This document shows, piece after piece, positions 54,859-63,642 of a DNA stretch of 64,000 bases. Source of the stretch: Marmoricola sp. URHB0036 (GTDB taxonomy: Bacteria; Actinomycetota; Actinomycetes; Propionibacteriales; Nocardioidaceae); assembly GCF_000426045.1 (NCBI RefSeq), contig NZ_AUEP01000011.1, forward strand, positions 62,001-126,000, given 5' to 3'. The stretch's first letter is position 1. Each line of letters opens with the position of its first letter. A program made the translations under genes and the position numbers. The notes beneath the pieces were generated by a model. That model was not told the origin of the DNA. It did not search any database and was given only the letters and a program-made list of their open reading frames with translations.

Positions 54859-55416
54859 GTGCTGGGGACCCGGACCTCGACCTTCGCAGCGACGCTGCTC
54901 CTGGTCGTCGGTGCCGCACTGTCAGGGTGTGGCAGCGACGTGCCCAGCCAGTCGGACGTGCGGGACAAACGCATCAACGCGCCCGTACGCCGCGACAGCG
55001 TCAGCACCCAGATCGGGAGCATCCGACTGCTCGCGATGCGCATCCAGCGCCCCGACGAGGCGCACGCTGCAGGTACCAACAGTGCGCTGTGGTTGACGAT
55101 CGCGAACAGCGGCACCGCGGACACCCTTGTCGCGGTCTCGTCGGTCGACGCACGATCTGTGGTGCTGCGCGACGGTGCCGAGGCGCCGGAGAAGAGCATC
55201 GACGTCCACGTGGACGTGGGCGGCGTCGTACCCATGCAGCACGCCACGGGACCGCACCTCGAGCTGGTGGACCTCAAGCGCGACATCGGCAAGCGCTCGT
55301 TCGTGCCGGTGACCTTCCGCTTCCAGTACGCCGGCTCCGTGACCGTCCGGGTCTTCGTGTCCGGCGTCGACCACCCGGTGGTCGCGCCGTTGCCCGCGTC
55401 GGACAGCACGGGGTGA
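54859..55416 (+). CDS. PCu(A)C-like lipoprotein with incomplete copper motif
   Basis: A 185-residue lipoprotein (lipobox LSGC, Cys about 24). The beta-sandwich resembles the periplasmic copper chaperone PCu(A)C (ALWLTIANSGTADTLVAV, then HLELVDLKRDIGKRSFVPVT, VTFRFQYAGSVTVRVFV). The canonical H-L-M-L-M copper loop reads HLELVDL and only one Met (VVPMQH) lies nearby, so copper binding may be weak. GTG start 54859 is seven bases after arcA; the stop overlaps the next GTG. Confidence 0.72.
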   Translation: MLGTRTSTFAATLLLVVGAALSGCGSDVPSQSDVRDKRINAPVRRDSVSTQIGSIRLLAMRIQRPDEAHAAGTNSALWLTIANSGTADTLVAVSSVDARSVVLRDGAEAPEKSIDVHVDVGGVVPMQHATGPHLELVDLKRDIGKRSFVPVTFRFQYAGSVTVRVFVSGVDHPVVAPLPASDSTG

Positions 55417-56456
55417 CCGGTCCGGTCGAGACGAGGTCCCGGGCGCGACGCTGGCTGCGCCCGCTCGGTCTGCTGGCCCTCTCCCTCGCCTGCGCCTACA
55501 TCATCGTGGGCCTCGTCGGGCGCATCGACTGGAGCGCCGTACGCGATGCCATCGGTGCGGTCTCGTTGTGGCAGTTCCCGATCCTGCTGGCCGTGCTCGC
55601 GGTGCGACAGGTGCTCAACGCGACTCCGCTGGCGCTGTTCATCGAAGGACTGGGCCTGCGTCGCGCGGTGCAGAACGACCAGGCCGCCACCCTCACCTCG
55701 ACCATCGCGCCCCCGCCGGCCGACATGGTGCTGCGGCTGGCGATGTTCGACTCGTGGGGGATCCCCATCTCCAGCGGGCTGGCGGGCGCCCTGATGAACA
55801 TCCTCACCTTCTACGCGACGCGTTTCACGGTGCCGGCCGTGGGAGTGGTGCTCGTGCTGGCCTCGAGCGCGCCGTACCACGCGCTCTACACCTGGACCGC
55901 CTGCGTGGGCGCCATCATCGCGATCACCCTGCTCGTCGTGCTCCGGGCCGTGGTGCTGCGGGAGCAGACCGCCATCTGGGTCGGGACCACCGGCGGGAGG
56001 TTGGTCCGTCGGCTGAAGCACTCGGTGGACCCGGAGGCATGGGCGGCCCAGGCCGTCGACTTCCGGTCCCACGTGCTGCACCGCACTCGCCGAGGACTTC
56101 CGCTCTCGTTGGTGCTGCTGGTCGTGATGGTCGTCGTGGACGGACTCTTGCTGGCGATCAGCCTGCGCTGCGTCGGCGTCGGGACCGACGAGCTGCCGAC
56201 CCTCGCCGTCGTCGGCATCTTCCTGGTGGCCTACCCGCTCACCCTCTTCCCTCTGGCCGGCGTGGGGATCCTCGACGCCACGCTGTTGGCCGCCTTCGTG
56301 GAGATCGCGGGGTTGCCGCTGGAGCCCGACATCGTCGGTGGCCTGGTGGTCTACCGCGTGATCACCCTGGGCGTGCCGATGCTGTTCGGGCTGGTGTCGA
56401 TCGCGCTGTGGCGTCGTACCGATGGAGAGAAGGCAACGTCCCATGTCCCCACATGA
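55413..56456 (+). CDS. LPG synthase TM-region/flippase-like membrane protein
   Basis: A 347-residue membrane protein of the UPF0104/lysyl-phosphatidylglycerol synthase TM-region family, about eight helices (LLALSLACAYIIVGLVG, LVLLVVMVVVDGLLLAISL, LAVVGIFLVAYPLTLFPLAG). Signature-like TLTSTIAPPPADMVLRLAM and PLAGVGILDATLLAAFVEI are present. It lacks the aminoacyl-transferase domain, so lipid or polyprenyl-carrier flipping is the likely role. It overlaps the lipoprotein gene by GTGA and the glutaminase gene by 14 bases. Confidence 0.82.
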   Translation: MTGPVETRSRARRWLRPLGLLALSLACAYIIVGLVGRIDWSAVRDAIGAVSLWQFPILLAVLAVRQVLNATPLALFIEGLGLRRAVQNDQAATLTSTIAPPPADMVLRLAMFDSWGIPISSGLAGALMNILTFYATRFTVPAVGVVLVLASSAPYHALYTWTACVGAIIAITLLVVLRAVVLREQTAIWVGTTGGRLVRRLKHSVDPEAWAAQAVDFRSHVLHRTRRGLPLSLVLLVVMVVVDGLLLAISLRCVGVGTDELPTLAVVGIFLVAYPLTLFPLAGVGILDATLLAAFVEIAGLPLEPDIVGGLVVYRVITLGVPMLFGLVSIALWRRTDGEKATSHVPT

Positions 56457-57468
56457 TCTGCCCGTGCACGAGCCCACCCCCGAGTCGACGGCCCAGGTGT
56501 CGACCGGCACCATGCCCGGGCCGGAGACCGTGGTGGAGCTGATCACCCAGGCCCACCGGTCCTACGCGGACGTGACCGACGGCTCGGTGGCCGACTACAT
56601 CCCGGCGCTCGCCGTCGCCTCGCCGGACCTCTTCGGCATCGCCGCGGTCGGGGTGAACGGGCGTACGGCCGGGGTGGGCGACAGCGAGCACGCCTTCACC
56701 ATCCAGAGCGTGGCCAAGCCGTTCCAGTTCGCGCTGGTGTGCGAGGCGCTCGGCCACCGCGAGGTGCGCGAACGCATCGGGGTGAACGCCACTGGTCTGC
56801 CCTTCGACTCGGTGATGGCCGTCGAGATCGCCTCGGACGGCCTAACCAACCCGATGGTCAACGCCGGCGCGATCGCCACGACCAGCCTGGCCCCGGGGCG
56901 GACGGCCGAGCTGAAGTGGAGGTTCCTGCGCGACGGGCTGTCCCGCTTGGCCGGGCGGGAGCTGGAGGTCGACGAGGAGGCTCTCGCCTCCGAGCGGGCG
57001 ACCAACGGGCGCAACGAGGCGATGGCCAGGCTGCTCGAGGGACACGGCCGGATGTACTTCGACCCCGACGAGACCACCGACGTCTACACCCGCCAGGGAG
57101 CGCTCCTGGTCACCGCCTCCACCCTCGCGCTGATGGGGGCCACCCTCGCCGACGGGGGAGTCAACCCGATCACGCAGCGACGGGTGGTCAGCGAGGACAC
57201 GTGTCGTCGTACGTTGGCGCTGATGCTCACCGCGGGGCTCTACGAGCTGTCGGGCGACTGGCTCTACGAGGTCGGCCTGCCCGCCAAGAGCGGCGTCAGC
57301 GGCGGCATCATCACCGTCGCGCCGGGCAAGGGCGGGCTCGCCACCTTCGCCCCACCGCTGGACGCCGCCGGCAACAGCGTCCGCGGCCAGCTGGCCACCA
57401 AGATGCTCTCCCGTGGCCTCGGGCTCGACCTGCTGGCGTCGAGCCCCGTGGCCGAGTCCACCGATTGA
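56443..57468 (+). CDS. glsA: Glutaminase A
   Basis: A 341-residue serine-dependent glutaminase (beta-lactamase fold) converting glutamine to glutamate and ammonia. Nucleophile and Lys are in TIQSVAKPFQFAL, followed by NPMVNAGAIAT, SERATNGRNEAMARLL, VYTRQGALLVTA and GDWLYEVGLPAKSGVSGGI, all family motifs. ATG 56443 is chosen, with GAGAAGG about ten bases upstream; ATG 56422 is in frame. A weak GAGTA/TACTC stem joins the stop to that of the convergent hydrolase gene. Confidence 0.94.
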   Translation: MSPHDLPVHEPTPESTAQVSTGTMPGPETVVELITQAHRSYADVTDGSVADYIPALAVASPDLFGIAAVGVNGRTAGVGDSEHAFTIQSVAKPFQFALVCEALGHREVRERIGVNATGLPFDSVMAVEIASDGLTNPMVNAGAIATTSLAPGRTAELKWRFLRDGLSRLAGRELEVDEEALASERATNGRNEAMARLLEGHGRMYFDPDETTDVYTRQGALLVTASTLALMGATLADGGVNPITQRRVVSEDTCRRTLALMLTAGLYELSGDWLYEVGLPAKSGVSGGIITVAPGKGGLATFAPPLDAAGNSVRGQLATKMLSRGLGLDLLASSPVAESTD

Positions 57469-57477
57469 GTACGACGT

Positions 57478-59064
57478 CTACTCGCGGCGCAGCTGCGCGC
57501 GCAGCAAGTCCAGCATCTCCGGGGTCCAGCCCTGTGGTTGCAGGATCGCGTTCCAGCCGTCGACGTGCTCGCCGCTGAAGTTGTGGCCGTGCCCCGGCGG
57601 GGTGGAGAAGCCGAGCGCCAGGTCGGCGGTGACCTGCCAGAACGTCACGACCGGGATCCACCGCATCGAGTCCGAGACGTCGGACCCGCGTGCCTCGGTG
57701 AGCCAGTCCGGCCGGTGCCACAGCAGGTCGGGGCTCCACCAGGTGATCGGGTCCGACGGCTGCTGGAGGTAGAGCACCCGGGTGCCGGTCCACGGCCGGT
57801 CCTCGGGCGGGATGTTGTCGCTCGCGCGGTTGGCGAACCGGATGATCCGGCCGTCGCGATAGACCGGCTCGATCTCCGGGCTGCCGGCGTCACGGGAGTC
57901 GACGAACTCGCGGTAGAGCGGGTTGAAGCTCGGTGGCCCCACGAACAGCACCCCGTCGGTGCGGTTGGCCAGGTCGGCCTCGCCGCTGAAGGCGTTCTCG
58001 CCTCCGAACGAGCCGAGGCTCTCGCCGAACACGTACAGCTTGGGTCGATGGTCGGCGGGCAGCCGCGACCAGTGGTCGTAGACCGCGTCGAACAGGTCGC
58101 GTCCCGCGACCCGGGCCGCCGTGTGGTCGACGAGGTAGGACATCCACGACGGGAGGTGGGAGTACTGCATCGCCACGATCGCTGAGTCGCCGTCGTTGAG
58201 GTACTCGAAGCTGCTGGACGCGCTCGGCTCGACCCAGCCCGTCCCGGTCGTGGTGGCGACCATCAGCGACCGGCGGTCGAACCCGCCGGCACGGTCGAGG
58301 TCCCTGACCGCGAGCCTGGCCTGGTCCTCGAGCGTGTCGGCCGAGGAGGTGCCGGTGAAGATCCGGATGGGTTCCTGCGCCGGGCGCCCGGTGACCTTCG
58401 TGATGTCCCCGGCGTCAGGTCCTTCGCCGACGAAGATCCGCCCCTGGCGACCGAGCGAGTCCCACGAGACCAGGGAGTCGGGACCGCCGGAGCGCAGGCT
58501 GGTGGTCGGCTTGCCGATGTCTCTCGGCGTGGTGAGGTCGCCCACCGCCAGGCTGGCATCGAGGGTGTTGATCGCCCACGTCCACAGCACCCCGGTCACA
58601 CCGAGGAACAGCGCCCCGGCGAGTACGACGATCCCGGTGACGCGGGCTGCCCGGTGGCCCATGTGCCGGTCGAGGTAGCCCGCCAGCTTCCGGTACGCCG
58701 TCCGCAGGGCACGCGCGAGGGCGACGAGCCCCACGAACACCAGCACGCCGACGATCGGGACCAGGAGTGCGGCGGCGAGGCTCTCCGGGTCGGTGCCGAT
58801 CAGGGCGGCGCTCTGGCGTTGCCAGTGCCGGCCGACCAGGATCGCGACGAGGAGGACGACGGGTGCGGTGATCGCGAACGCTCGCCGGGCTCGGTGGCTC
58901 GAGCGGCGGGCGTCGCGGTCGGCGTACTCCCGCCACACCCAGGCGCCGGCCACTCCGAGGGCGTAGCCCATCGCGGCGTCGACGCCTGCGACGAAGCCCT
59001 GGTAGGCGGCCGGACGGGGGAGGAGCGATGGTGTGAACGAGAGCGCCGCGAAGACGAGGGCCAC
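57478..59064 (-). CDS. Membrane-bound alpha/beta-hydrolase (Abhydrolase_9 family)
   Basis: A protein of about 528 residues with an N-terminal membrane region (ALSFTPSLLPRPAAYQGFVA, FAITAPVVLLVAILVG, GIVVLAGALFLGVTGVLWTW) and a C-terminal hydrolase domain with nucleophile elbow FGESLGSFGG (about residue 350) and GHGHNFSGEHVDGW near the end. Actinobacterial members are poorly studied, probably lipid esterases. The start is uncertain: GTG 59064 is the first start codon after the peroxidase stop; the next one upstream in frame is at 59238, inside the peroxidase gene. Both genes are likely one transcript. Confidence 0.85.
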   Translation of the reverse strand: MALVFAALSFTPSLLPRPAAYQGFVAGVDAAMGYALGVAGAWVWREYADRDARRSSHRARRAFAITAPVVLLVAILVGRHWQRQSAALIGTDPESLAAALLVPIVGVLVFVGLVALARALRTAYRKLAGYLDRHMGHRAARVTGIVVLAGALFLGVTGVLWTWAINTLDASLAVGDLTTPRDIGKPTTSLRSGGPDSLVSWDSLGRQGRIFVGEGPDAGDITKVTGRPAQEPIRIFTGTSSADTLEDQARLAVRDLDRAGGFDRRSLMVATTTGTGWVEPSASSSFEYLNDGDSAIVAMQYSHLPSWMSYLVDHTAARVAGRDLFDAVYDHWSRLPADHRPKLYVFGESLGSFGGENAFSGEADLANRTDGVLFVGPPSFNPLYREFVDSRDAGSPEIEPVYRDGRIIRFANRASDNIPPEDRPWTGTRVLYLQQPSDPITWWSPDLLWHRPDWLTEARGSDVSDSMRWIPVVTFWQVTADLALGFSTPPGHGHNFSGEHVDGWNAILQPQGWTPEMLDLLRAQLRRE

Positions 59065-59123
59065 CCACAGCCCGGGCAGGGTGTAGCGGCAACGGGTGCG
59101 GACCGAGGTGGCGAACCACCTTG

Positions 59124-60959
59124 CTAGTGAGCGGGTCGCTTCCAGAGGGCGAAGGCGTTGTCGGTCGCGTCCACGTACGGCGCCAGGCTCGGGCAGTGGC
59201 GCTTCAGCACCGAGCCCATCGTGTTCTCGTCGAGCCACGCCAAACCTTCCGCCGTGTAGACCTCTTCGGTGAAGCTGTCGGTGAAGAACCGGTCGCTGTT
59301 CAGGCGACGCGAGGCCATCAGGATGAAGATACGGAATGCGGTGTCGCTGAACGCGAAACCCTCCGGCCTGTCCTCGGCATACATCCCGGAGAGGAGGTCG
59401 ACGCTGTCGAGGTCACCGTCGTACACCTCCTCGAGCTCCCTGGCCCATGCCTGGTTGGAGGTGAGGTCGGCGAAGGACTCGGGCACCGGCTTGTGCATCT
59501 GGCGGAGGAACGCGGTGTAGCGCGGGACGCCGAGCTCGCGGCATCGCAGGACGTCGAGCGACGCCATGTCCATCAGCTGGCCGTCGGGTCGGGTGAAGGT
59601 CTGGAGGTAGCGCGGGTAGTTGTGCAGGCAGACGACGCCCGGGTTCATGGTGCCGAAGGTGTAGAGCAGGTCTCCGAGCTGCTGTGCCCTGAGCACGTCG
59701 ACGGCGGCCGGGCCGGTGAGCGTGTCGAACTCGCGTGCCCCCAGGGTCGCGCTGTCGTCGGCGGCGGCGCGGAAGTCGAAGCTGTCAGGGATCAGCGGAT
59801 GCATCCGGTAGACCGCGACGAACTCCTCGGTCAGCGCGTAGGGGACGCCGTAGTGGTCGGTGTGGGTGCCGGGGATGCCGGTCACGATCTCGTCGTGGAC
59901 GAAGCGGTCGAGGACGTGGCCGAGCTTCTGACCGGCCAGGCCGTACCAGTTCGCGTGCAGCCCCGCGGCCGCCGTCGGGTGGGCCGTCACGGCGGGGGTC
60001 CACTCGATGGTGTGGATCTTGGCGAGCAGGGCGCAGTTGATGACGCGCGCCCGCTGGAACAGCTTCTCGTCGTCCCAGGAAGGGTTGGCGCCCGCGAGCA
60101 TCGTGGCGATGCTGTTGTGCTCGTGGACGAACAGCGTCTGCATCATCCCGAGGCCGAGCCAGAAACCGGGCAACAGCGTGGGGTTGCTCGCCGGGTCGTC
60201 CGGGATGGGTGGCAGCCCGTCGACCAGCTGCATGCGGCCGCCCTCGTGCTCGCGGAGGAAGTCCTGCTCCGCACCGCTGTTGCCGTAGATCTGGGACCCG
60301 TCCCACCAGTGCGTGTTCGTGTTGACGTACGTCGGGGGCAGGTCGCTGCTGGGCGGTGACGTCGGGTCGGGCGGCGTCCGGAAGACCTGCAGGGGCGGCT
60401 CGGGCCAGTCGTCGTCGGGGTCGAGCTCGAGGACCCACGGGTCGTCGGTGGGGCTGGTGCCGTGCCGGAACCAGTCGTGGATCATGAACTGCAGCCACGC
60501 GGCGATCAGCGCGTTGCCGGCGCTGGCCGGGATCAGCTCCTCGCGGGTCATCAACCGTCGGCTGATCGTGCGCGGATTGGGCTCCAGCATGCGGTCGGTG
60601 TCGGGCCAGCTGTGCTCGATCGGCACGTTGCGACCGAAGCGGGTGCCGGCCATGCCCATGGTCGGGTTGGCGAGGTCGTTCCAGCTGCCGTCGACGGTGC
60701 GCTGCTTCTCGAAGGCCGGGTCCCACTCGGGCGCCTCGACCGCGCCCACCGAGGGTTGGCGGGAGGTGTCGTGCAGGTTGTGCTCGCGCAGCACGTTGCG
60801 AATGCCGACCAGGTCGAAGAGTCCCATCAGCTTGGGCAGCTTGTCCCAGCCCAGCTTGTGGTCGACGCCGGTCGCGAGTGCGTCGTACGCCCGCCAGAGG
60901 ACGTTGAGGTGGAACGGCCTGTCGGCGCTGCTCGGATGTGTGGGTCCGGGATCGGTCAT
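59124..60959 (-). CDS. Animal-haem-peroxidase family enzyme, cyclooxygenase/alpha-dioxygenase-like
   Basis: A 611-residue haem enzyme. Distal His is in LQFMIHDWFRHGTS; the radical Tyr and proximal His are together in VYRMHPLIPDSFDF, exactly the Y-x-x-H layout of prostaglandin H synthase and fatty acid alpha-dioxygenases. TLFVHEHNSIATML and YRKFTRPDGQ-like segments are also family-typical. An oxylipin-forming oxygenase acting on fatty acids is likely. AAGGAGAG precedes ATG 60959. No signal peptide. The downstream neighbour is a membrane hydrolase that could release its lipid substrate. Confidence 0.92.
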   Translation of the reverse strand: MTDPGPTHPSSADRPFHLNVLWRAYDALATGVDHKLGWDKLPKLMGLFDLVGIRNVLREHNLHDTSRQPSVGAVEAPEWDPAFEKQRTVDGSWNDLANPTMGMAGTRFGRNVPIEHSWPDTDRMLEPNPRTISRRLMTREELIPASAGNALIAAWLQFMIHDWFRHGTSPTDDPWVLELDPDDDWPEPPLQVFRTPPDPTSPPSSDLPPTYVNTNTHWWDGSQIYGNSGAEQDFLREHEGGRMQLVDGLPPIPDDPASNPTLLPGFWLGLGMMQTLFVHEHNSIATMLAGANPSWDDEKLFQRARVINCALLAKIHTIEWTPAVTAHPTAAAGLHANWYGLAGQKLGHVLDRFVHDEIVTGIPGTHTDHYGVPYALTEEFVAVYRMHPLIPDSFDFRAAADDSATLGAREFDTLTGPAAVDVLRAQQLGDLLYTFGTMNPGVVCLHNYPRYLQTFTRPDGQLMDMASLDVLRCRELGVPRYTAFLRQMHKPVPESFADLTSNQAWARELEEVYDGDLDSVDLLSGMYAEDRPEGFAFSDTAFRIFILMASRRLNSDRFFTDSFTEEVYTAEGLAWLDENTMGSVLKRHCPSLAPYVDATDNAFALWKRPAH

Positions 60960-61151
60960 CGCCACTCTCCTTGTCTCACACGAGTCAGGAGAGGCGAGCG
61001 GAAGGCACAGATACCCGGTGGCGGGTCTGCTTCCCGACGCGGCCCGAGCGACTCGGGACGAACGAATCTCAGTATGTGAGCGCGCGAGAGCCGGTGTAAA
61101 CGGGTGGGGACCTTGGTCCATACCGCCGCCCCGTCGTACGCCCGGGTCGCC

Positions 61152-61164
61152 TAGCGTGCCAAGA
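61152..61164 (+). promoter_or_regulatory. Putative leaderless promoter of the small membrane-protein gene
   Basis: TAGCGT (61152-61157), seven bases, ATG 61165. Confidence 0.5.
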
Positions 61165-61542
61165 ATGAGCGACCACGCATCCCTCGGCACCGCGGCGGTC
61201 CGCACCCTCGCGGCGATCCGCATCGTCAACGGCACCCTCGGCCTGCTGGCCCCGCACGTCCTCGCGGCGCGCACCAGCACCGATCCCGACAGCACCGAGC
61301 CGTACTACGCCTTCCGGATGTTCGGCATCCGCACTGTCGTACTCGGCCTCGACCTGCTCACCCTCACCGGCCCGGCCCAGCAACGAGCCCGCACCCAGGC
61401 CGTGATCATCCACGCCTCCGACACCGCCGCCGCACTCCTCGGCGGCCTCCGCGGCGACGTACCCCCCAAGGTCGCCAGGACGACAGTCGCCATCTCAGCG
61501 GTGAACACCGCCCTGGCCGTCGTAGCCAAGCTCGCGCCGTAG
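61165..61542 (+). CDS. DUF4267-like small membrane protein
   Basis: A 125-residue protein with three or four weakly hydrophobic helices (AAIRIVNGTLGLLAPHVLAA, FGIRTVVLGLDLLTL, TTVAISAVNTALAVVAKLAP) and an invariant-looking FRMFGIRT. It resembles the DUF4267 group; function unknown. Confidence 0.65.
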   Translation: MSDHASLGTAAVRTLAAIRIVNGTLGLLAPHVLAARTSTDPDSTEPYYAFRMFGIRTVVLGLDLLTLTGPAQQRARTQAVIIHASDTAAALLGGLRGDVPPKVARTTVAISAVNTALAVVAKLAP

Positions 61543-61569
61543 CACTCGGCGCTGGTCGGTCGGTCTGAG

Positions 61570-61757
61570 TCAACGAGAGTCGTGGTTTCCGTGGGCGTGG
61601 GGTTGCGCTGGCGTCCCGGCGCCTTGGTTCGCCGTCCGGCCGCTGGGGTTGAGGTGTTGTGGTTGCGGCGGTCGGGTTCTGGGAGTGGGTCCATCGCGGC
61701 TTGCTTGGTGTTCGGTGGTTGAGGAGCGCCAGCGAGCGTCTCGAAACCACTGATGGA
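61570..61757 (-). repeat. Left inverted arm of the DUF222-HNH element
   Basis: On the minus strand this segment reads GTGGTTTCGAGACGCTCGCT and onward to GGCGCCGGGACGCC, the same order as the right-hand copy at 63392-63597. The two arms face each other across the HNH gene, with stretches of near-identity separated by diverged parts. Confidence 0.7.
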
Positions 61758-61817
61758 GGGGGCAGAGGAGTTCTCCACATCTTCGAATCTCTGATCGAAA
61801 CTGTCGGTGCCGGCGTC

Positions 61818-61830
61818 TAGAGTTTTCGCC
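61818..61830 (+). promoter_or_regulatory. Putative leaderless promoter of the HNH gene
   Basis: TAGAGT (61818-61823), seven bases, ATG 61831. Confidence 0.5.
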
Positions 61831-63123
61831 ATGGACACCACCACCCTTACCGCTGCTGAGGTGATCGACGGTGTCCGCCAAGCCCGCGACGACGAGCACA
61901 CAGCAGCCCTCCGACAAGTCGAGTTCGCCGTCCACTGGGCGCTGATACACCCCTGTCGTGATGAGTTCCCGGCCGGCTGGGAGGACGAGCACGGCATCTT
62001 CGCCACGACGCCGACCGCGCCGTTGGCTGGTGCTGGTGCGCCGCTGGTCGACGAGTTCGCGCCGGCATCCTTCGCGGCCGCCCTGGGTATCTCGCTGGAG
62101 GCGGCCAAGCAGCGGATGGCAGATGCCCTGGAGCTCACCTACCGACTCCCCCGCCTCCTCGACCTCGTCCAACGCGGGGTGGTGCCGGTGTGGCGAGCAC
62201 GGGCGATCTCCCGGGAGACTCACGACCTCTCACCAGAGGCGGTCGCGTTCGCAGACCGGCTGATCAGCGCCACGCCCTCGAAGATCGGGCTGGTCGACGC
62301 CGCCCGGCTCGTCCAGGAGGCACGGCTGTACTTCGACCCCGACCGGGCGGTGGCCGACGAGGAAGAAGAGCTCGCCCGACGCGGAGTGTGGTTGCGCCAT
62401 CGCGGCAACCCGGCCACCACCGACGTGGTGATGACCCTCGACACCCCCGACGCATTGTTGTTCGACCAGACCGTCGGACGCATCGCCGGCGAGCTCCGCG
62501 AACTCGGCGACACCGAACCGGTCGACGTCCGCCGAGCCCGCGCCGTGGGGATTCTCGCCGACCCCCAGTACGCCCTCGACCTCATGTCCGGCCGCGACGC
62601 AGCGCCGGGCCCGGGCAGCGTTCTCGGTGCGGTGAACCTCTATGTGCACCTCGACCCCGACCAACCCGGCGCGGTCAGCATCGAGAAGCTCGGGGCCGCC
62701 ACCGACCAGCTCCTCACCGAATGGCTCACCAGGTATGCCGCAGCAGGCGGCAAGGTCATCGTCCGACCCGTCCTCGACCGAAGCTCGACCCAGGCGGTCG
62801 ACCAGCACGACCCACCATCAGCGATGCGAGAGCTCTGCACCCTGCGTGACGCCTACTGCGTCTTCCCCGGCTGCATCCGCGACTCCAGGTCGTGCGACCT
62901 CGACCACATCACCGCCTACATCCCCATGTCCGACGGCGGCCCACCCGGTCAGACCAACCCGCTGAATCTTGCGCCGTTGTGCCGCACCCATCACCGGATG
63001 AAGACCTTCACCGCCTGGGACTACAAGCGTCGAGACGACGGCACCCACATCTGGACCAGCCCCACCGGCCACCAGTACGAAGTCCCGCGCATCAGCCGCC
63101 GCCCACCCCGAAGAACCAACTGA
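61831..63123 (+). CDS. DUF222 / HNH endonuclease-family protein (13E12 repeat type)
   Basis: A 430-residue protein of the actinobacterial REP13E12 family: helical DUF222 domain (about 20-300; ALGISLEAAKQRMADALELT, VQRGVVPVWRARAIS) and a C-terminal HNH nuclease motif with CVFPGC, SCDLDHITAY and APLCRTHHRMKT. These genes occur in many copies in actinobacterial genomes and are suspected of moving, though the mechanism is not known. ATG 61831 is used rather than an upstream in-frame start because of promoter spacing. The gene sits between inverted repeat arms. Confidence 0.9.
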   Translation: MDTTTLTAAEVIDGVRQARDDEHTAALRQVEFAVHWALIHPCRDEFPAGWEDEHGIFATTPTAPLAGAGAPLVDEFAPASFAAALGISLEAAKQRMADALELTYRLPRLLDLVQRGVVPVWRARAISRETHDLSPEAVAFADRLISATPSKIGLVDAARLVQEARLYFDPDRAVADEEEELARRGVWLRHRGNPATTDVVMTLDTPDALLFDQTVGRIAGELRELGDTEPVDVRRARAVGILADPQYALDLMSGRDAAPGPGSVLGAVNLYVHLDPDQPGAVSIEKLGAATDQLLTEWLTRYAAAGGKVIVRPVLDRSSTQAVDQHDPPSAMRELCTLRDAYCVFPGCIRDSRSCDLDHITAYIPMSDGGPPGQTNPLNLAPLCRTHHRMKTFTAWDYKRRDDGTHIWTSPTGHQYEVPRISRRPPRRTN

Positions 63124-63193
63124 TCCGTCACCCCGGCCAGCCCCAGCCGGGGTCACACCCATGCCGTCAGACGGAAATCCACCCCACCCCGGC

Positions 63194-63330
63194 AGCCGCA
63201 ACCACAGGACCTGTTGCCGAGCGACGGCACGCCGACTGAGGGCGCCGGGACGCCACCGCAACCACCGCGGACGTCAACCACGTACCCCGTCAACCCGGAG
63301 CCCCGACCAGACCGAGCAGGCCCGGAAGCA
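63194..63330 (+). repeat. Direct-repeat copy A of the element's right side
   Basis: 137 bases nearly matching 63458-63597; both contain GGCGCCGGGACGCCACCGCA and end in GACCGAGCAGG followed by GGAAGCA. This and the following copies fill the non-coding stretch 63124-63640; no gene is seen there. Confidence 0.8.
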
Positions 63331-63391
63331 CCACCAACCGAGCTACGTCCAGGCAGGCGCCCACCCCCGCCGCCGCCACGACGCGAGAACA

Positions 63392-63597
63392 GAGTGGTTT
63401 CGAGACTCTCGCTCCTCAACCACCGACCAACAGTGACTGACCCACTCTCCGAAACCCAGCCACCGCAACCACAGGATCTCGAGCCGAGCGACCGTAAGTC
63501 GACCGACGGCGCCGGGACGCCACCGCAACCACCGCGGACGTCGACCACGTACCCCGTCAACCCGGAGCCCCGACCAGACCGAGCAGGTACGGAAGCA
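63392..63597 (+). repeat. Right inverted arm of the DUF222-HNH element (includes direct-repeat copy B)
   Basis: Begins GAGTGGTTTCGAGACTCTCG and continues through copy B of the direct repeat (63458-63597). The order matches, inverted, the left arm at 61570-61757. Confidence 0.75.
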
Positions 63598-63642
63598 TCG
63601 CCAACGACACCCACGCCCAGGCGACCGTCCACCCTCAACCAG

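Noticed and set aside
54330-56546. Long frame antisense to arcA, lipoprotein and flippase-like genes
   Set aside because: No family similarity, and it contradicts three coupled sense genes.
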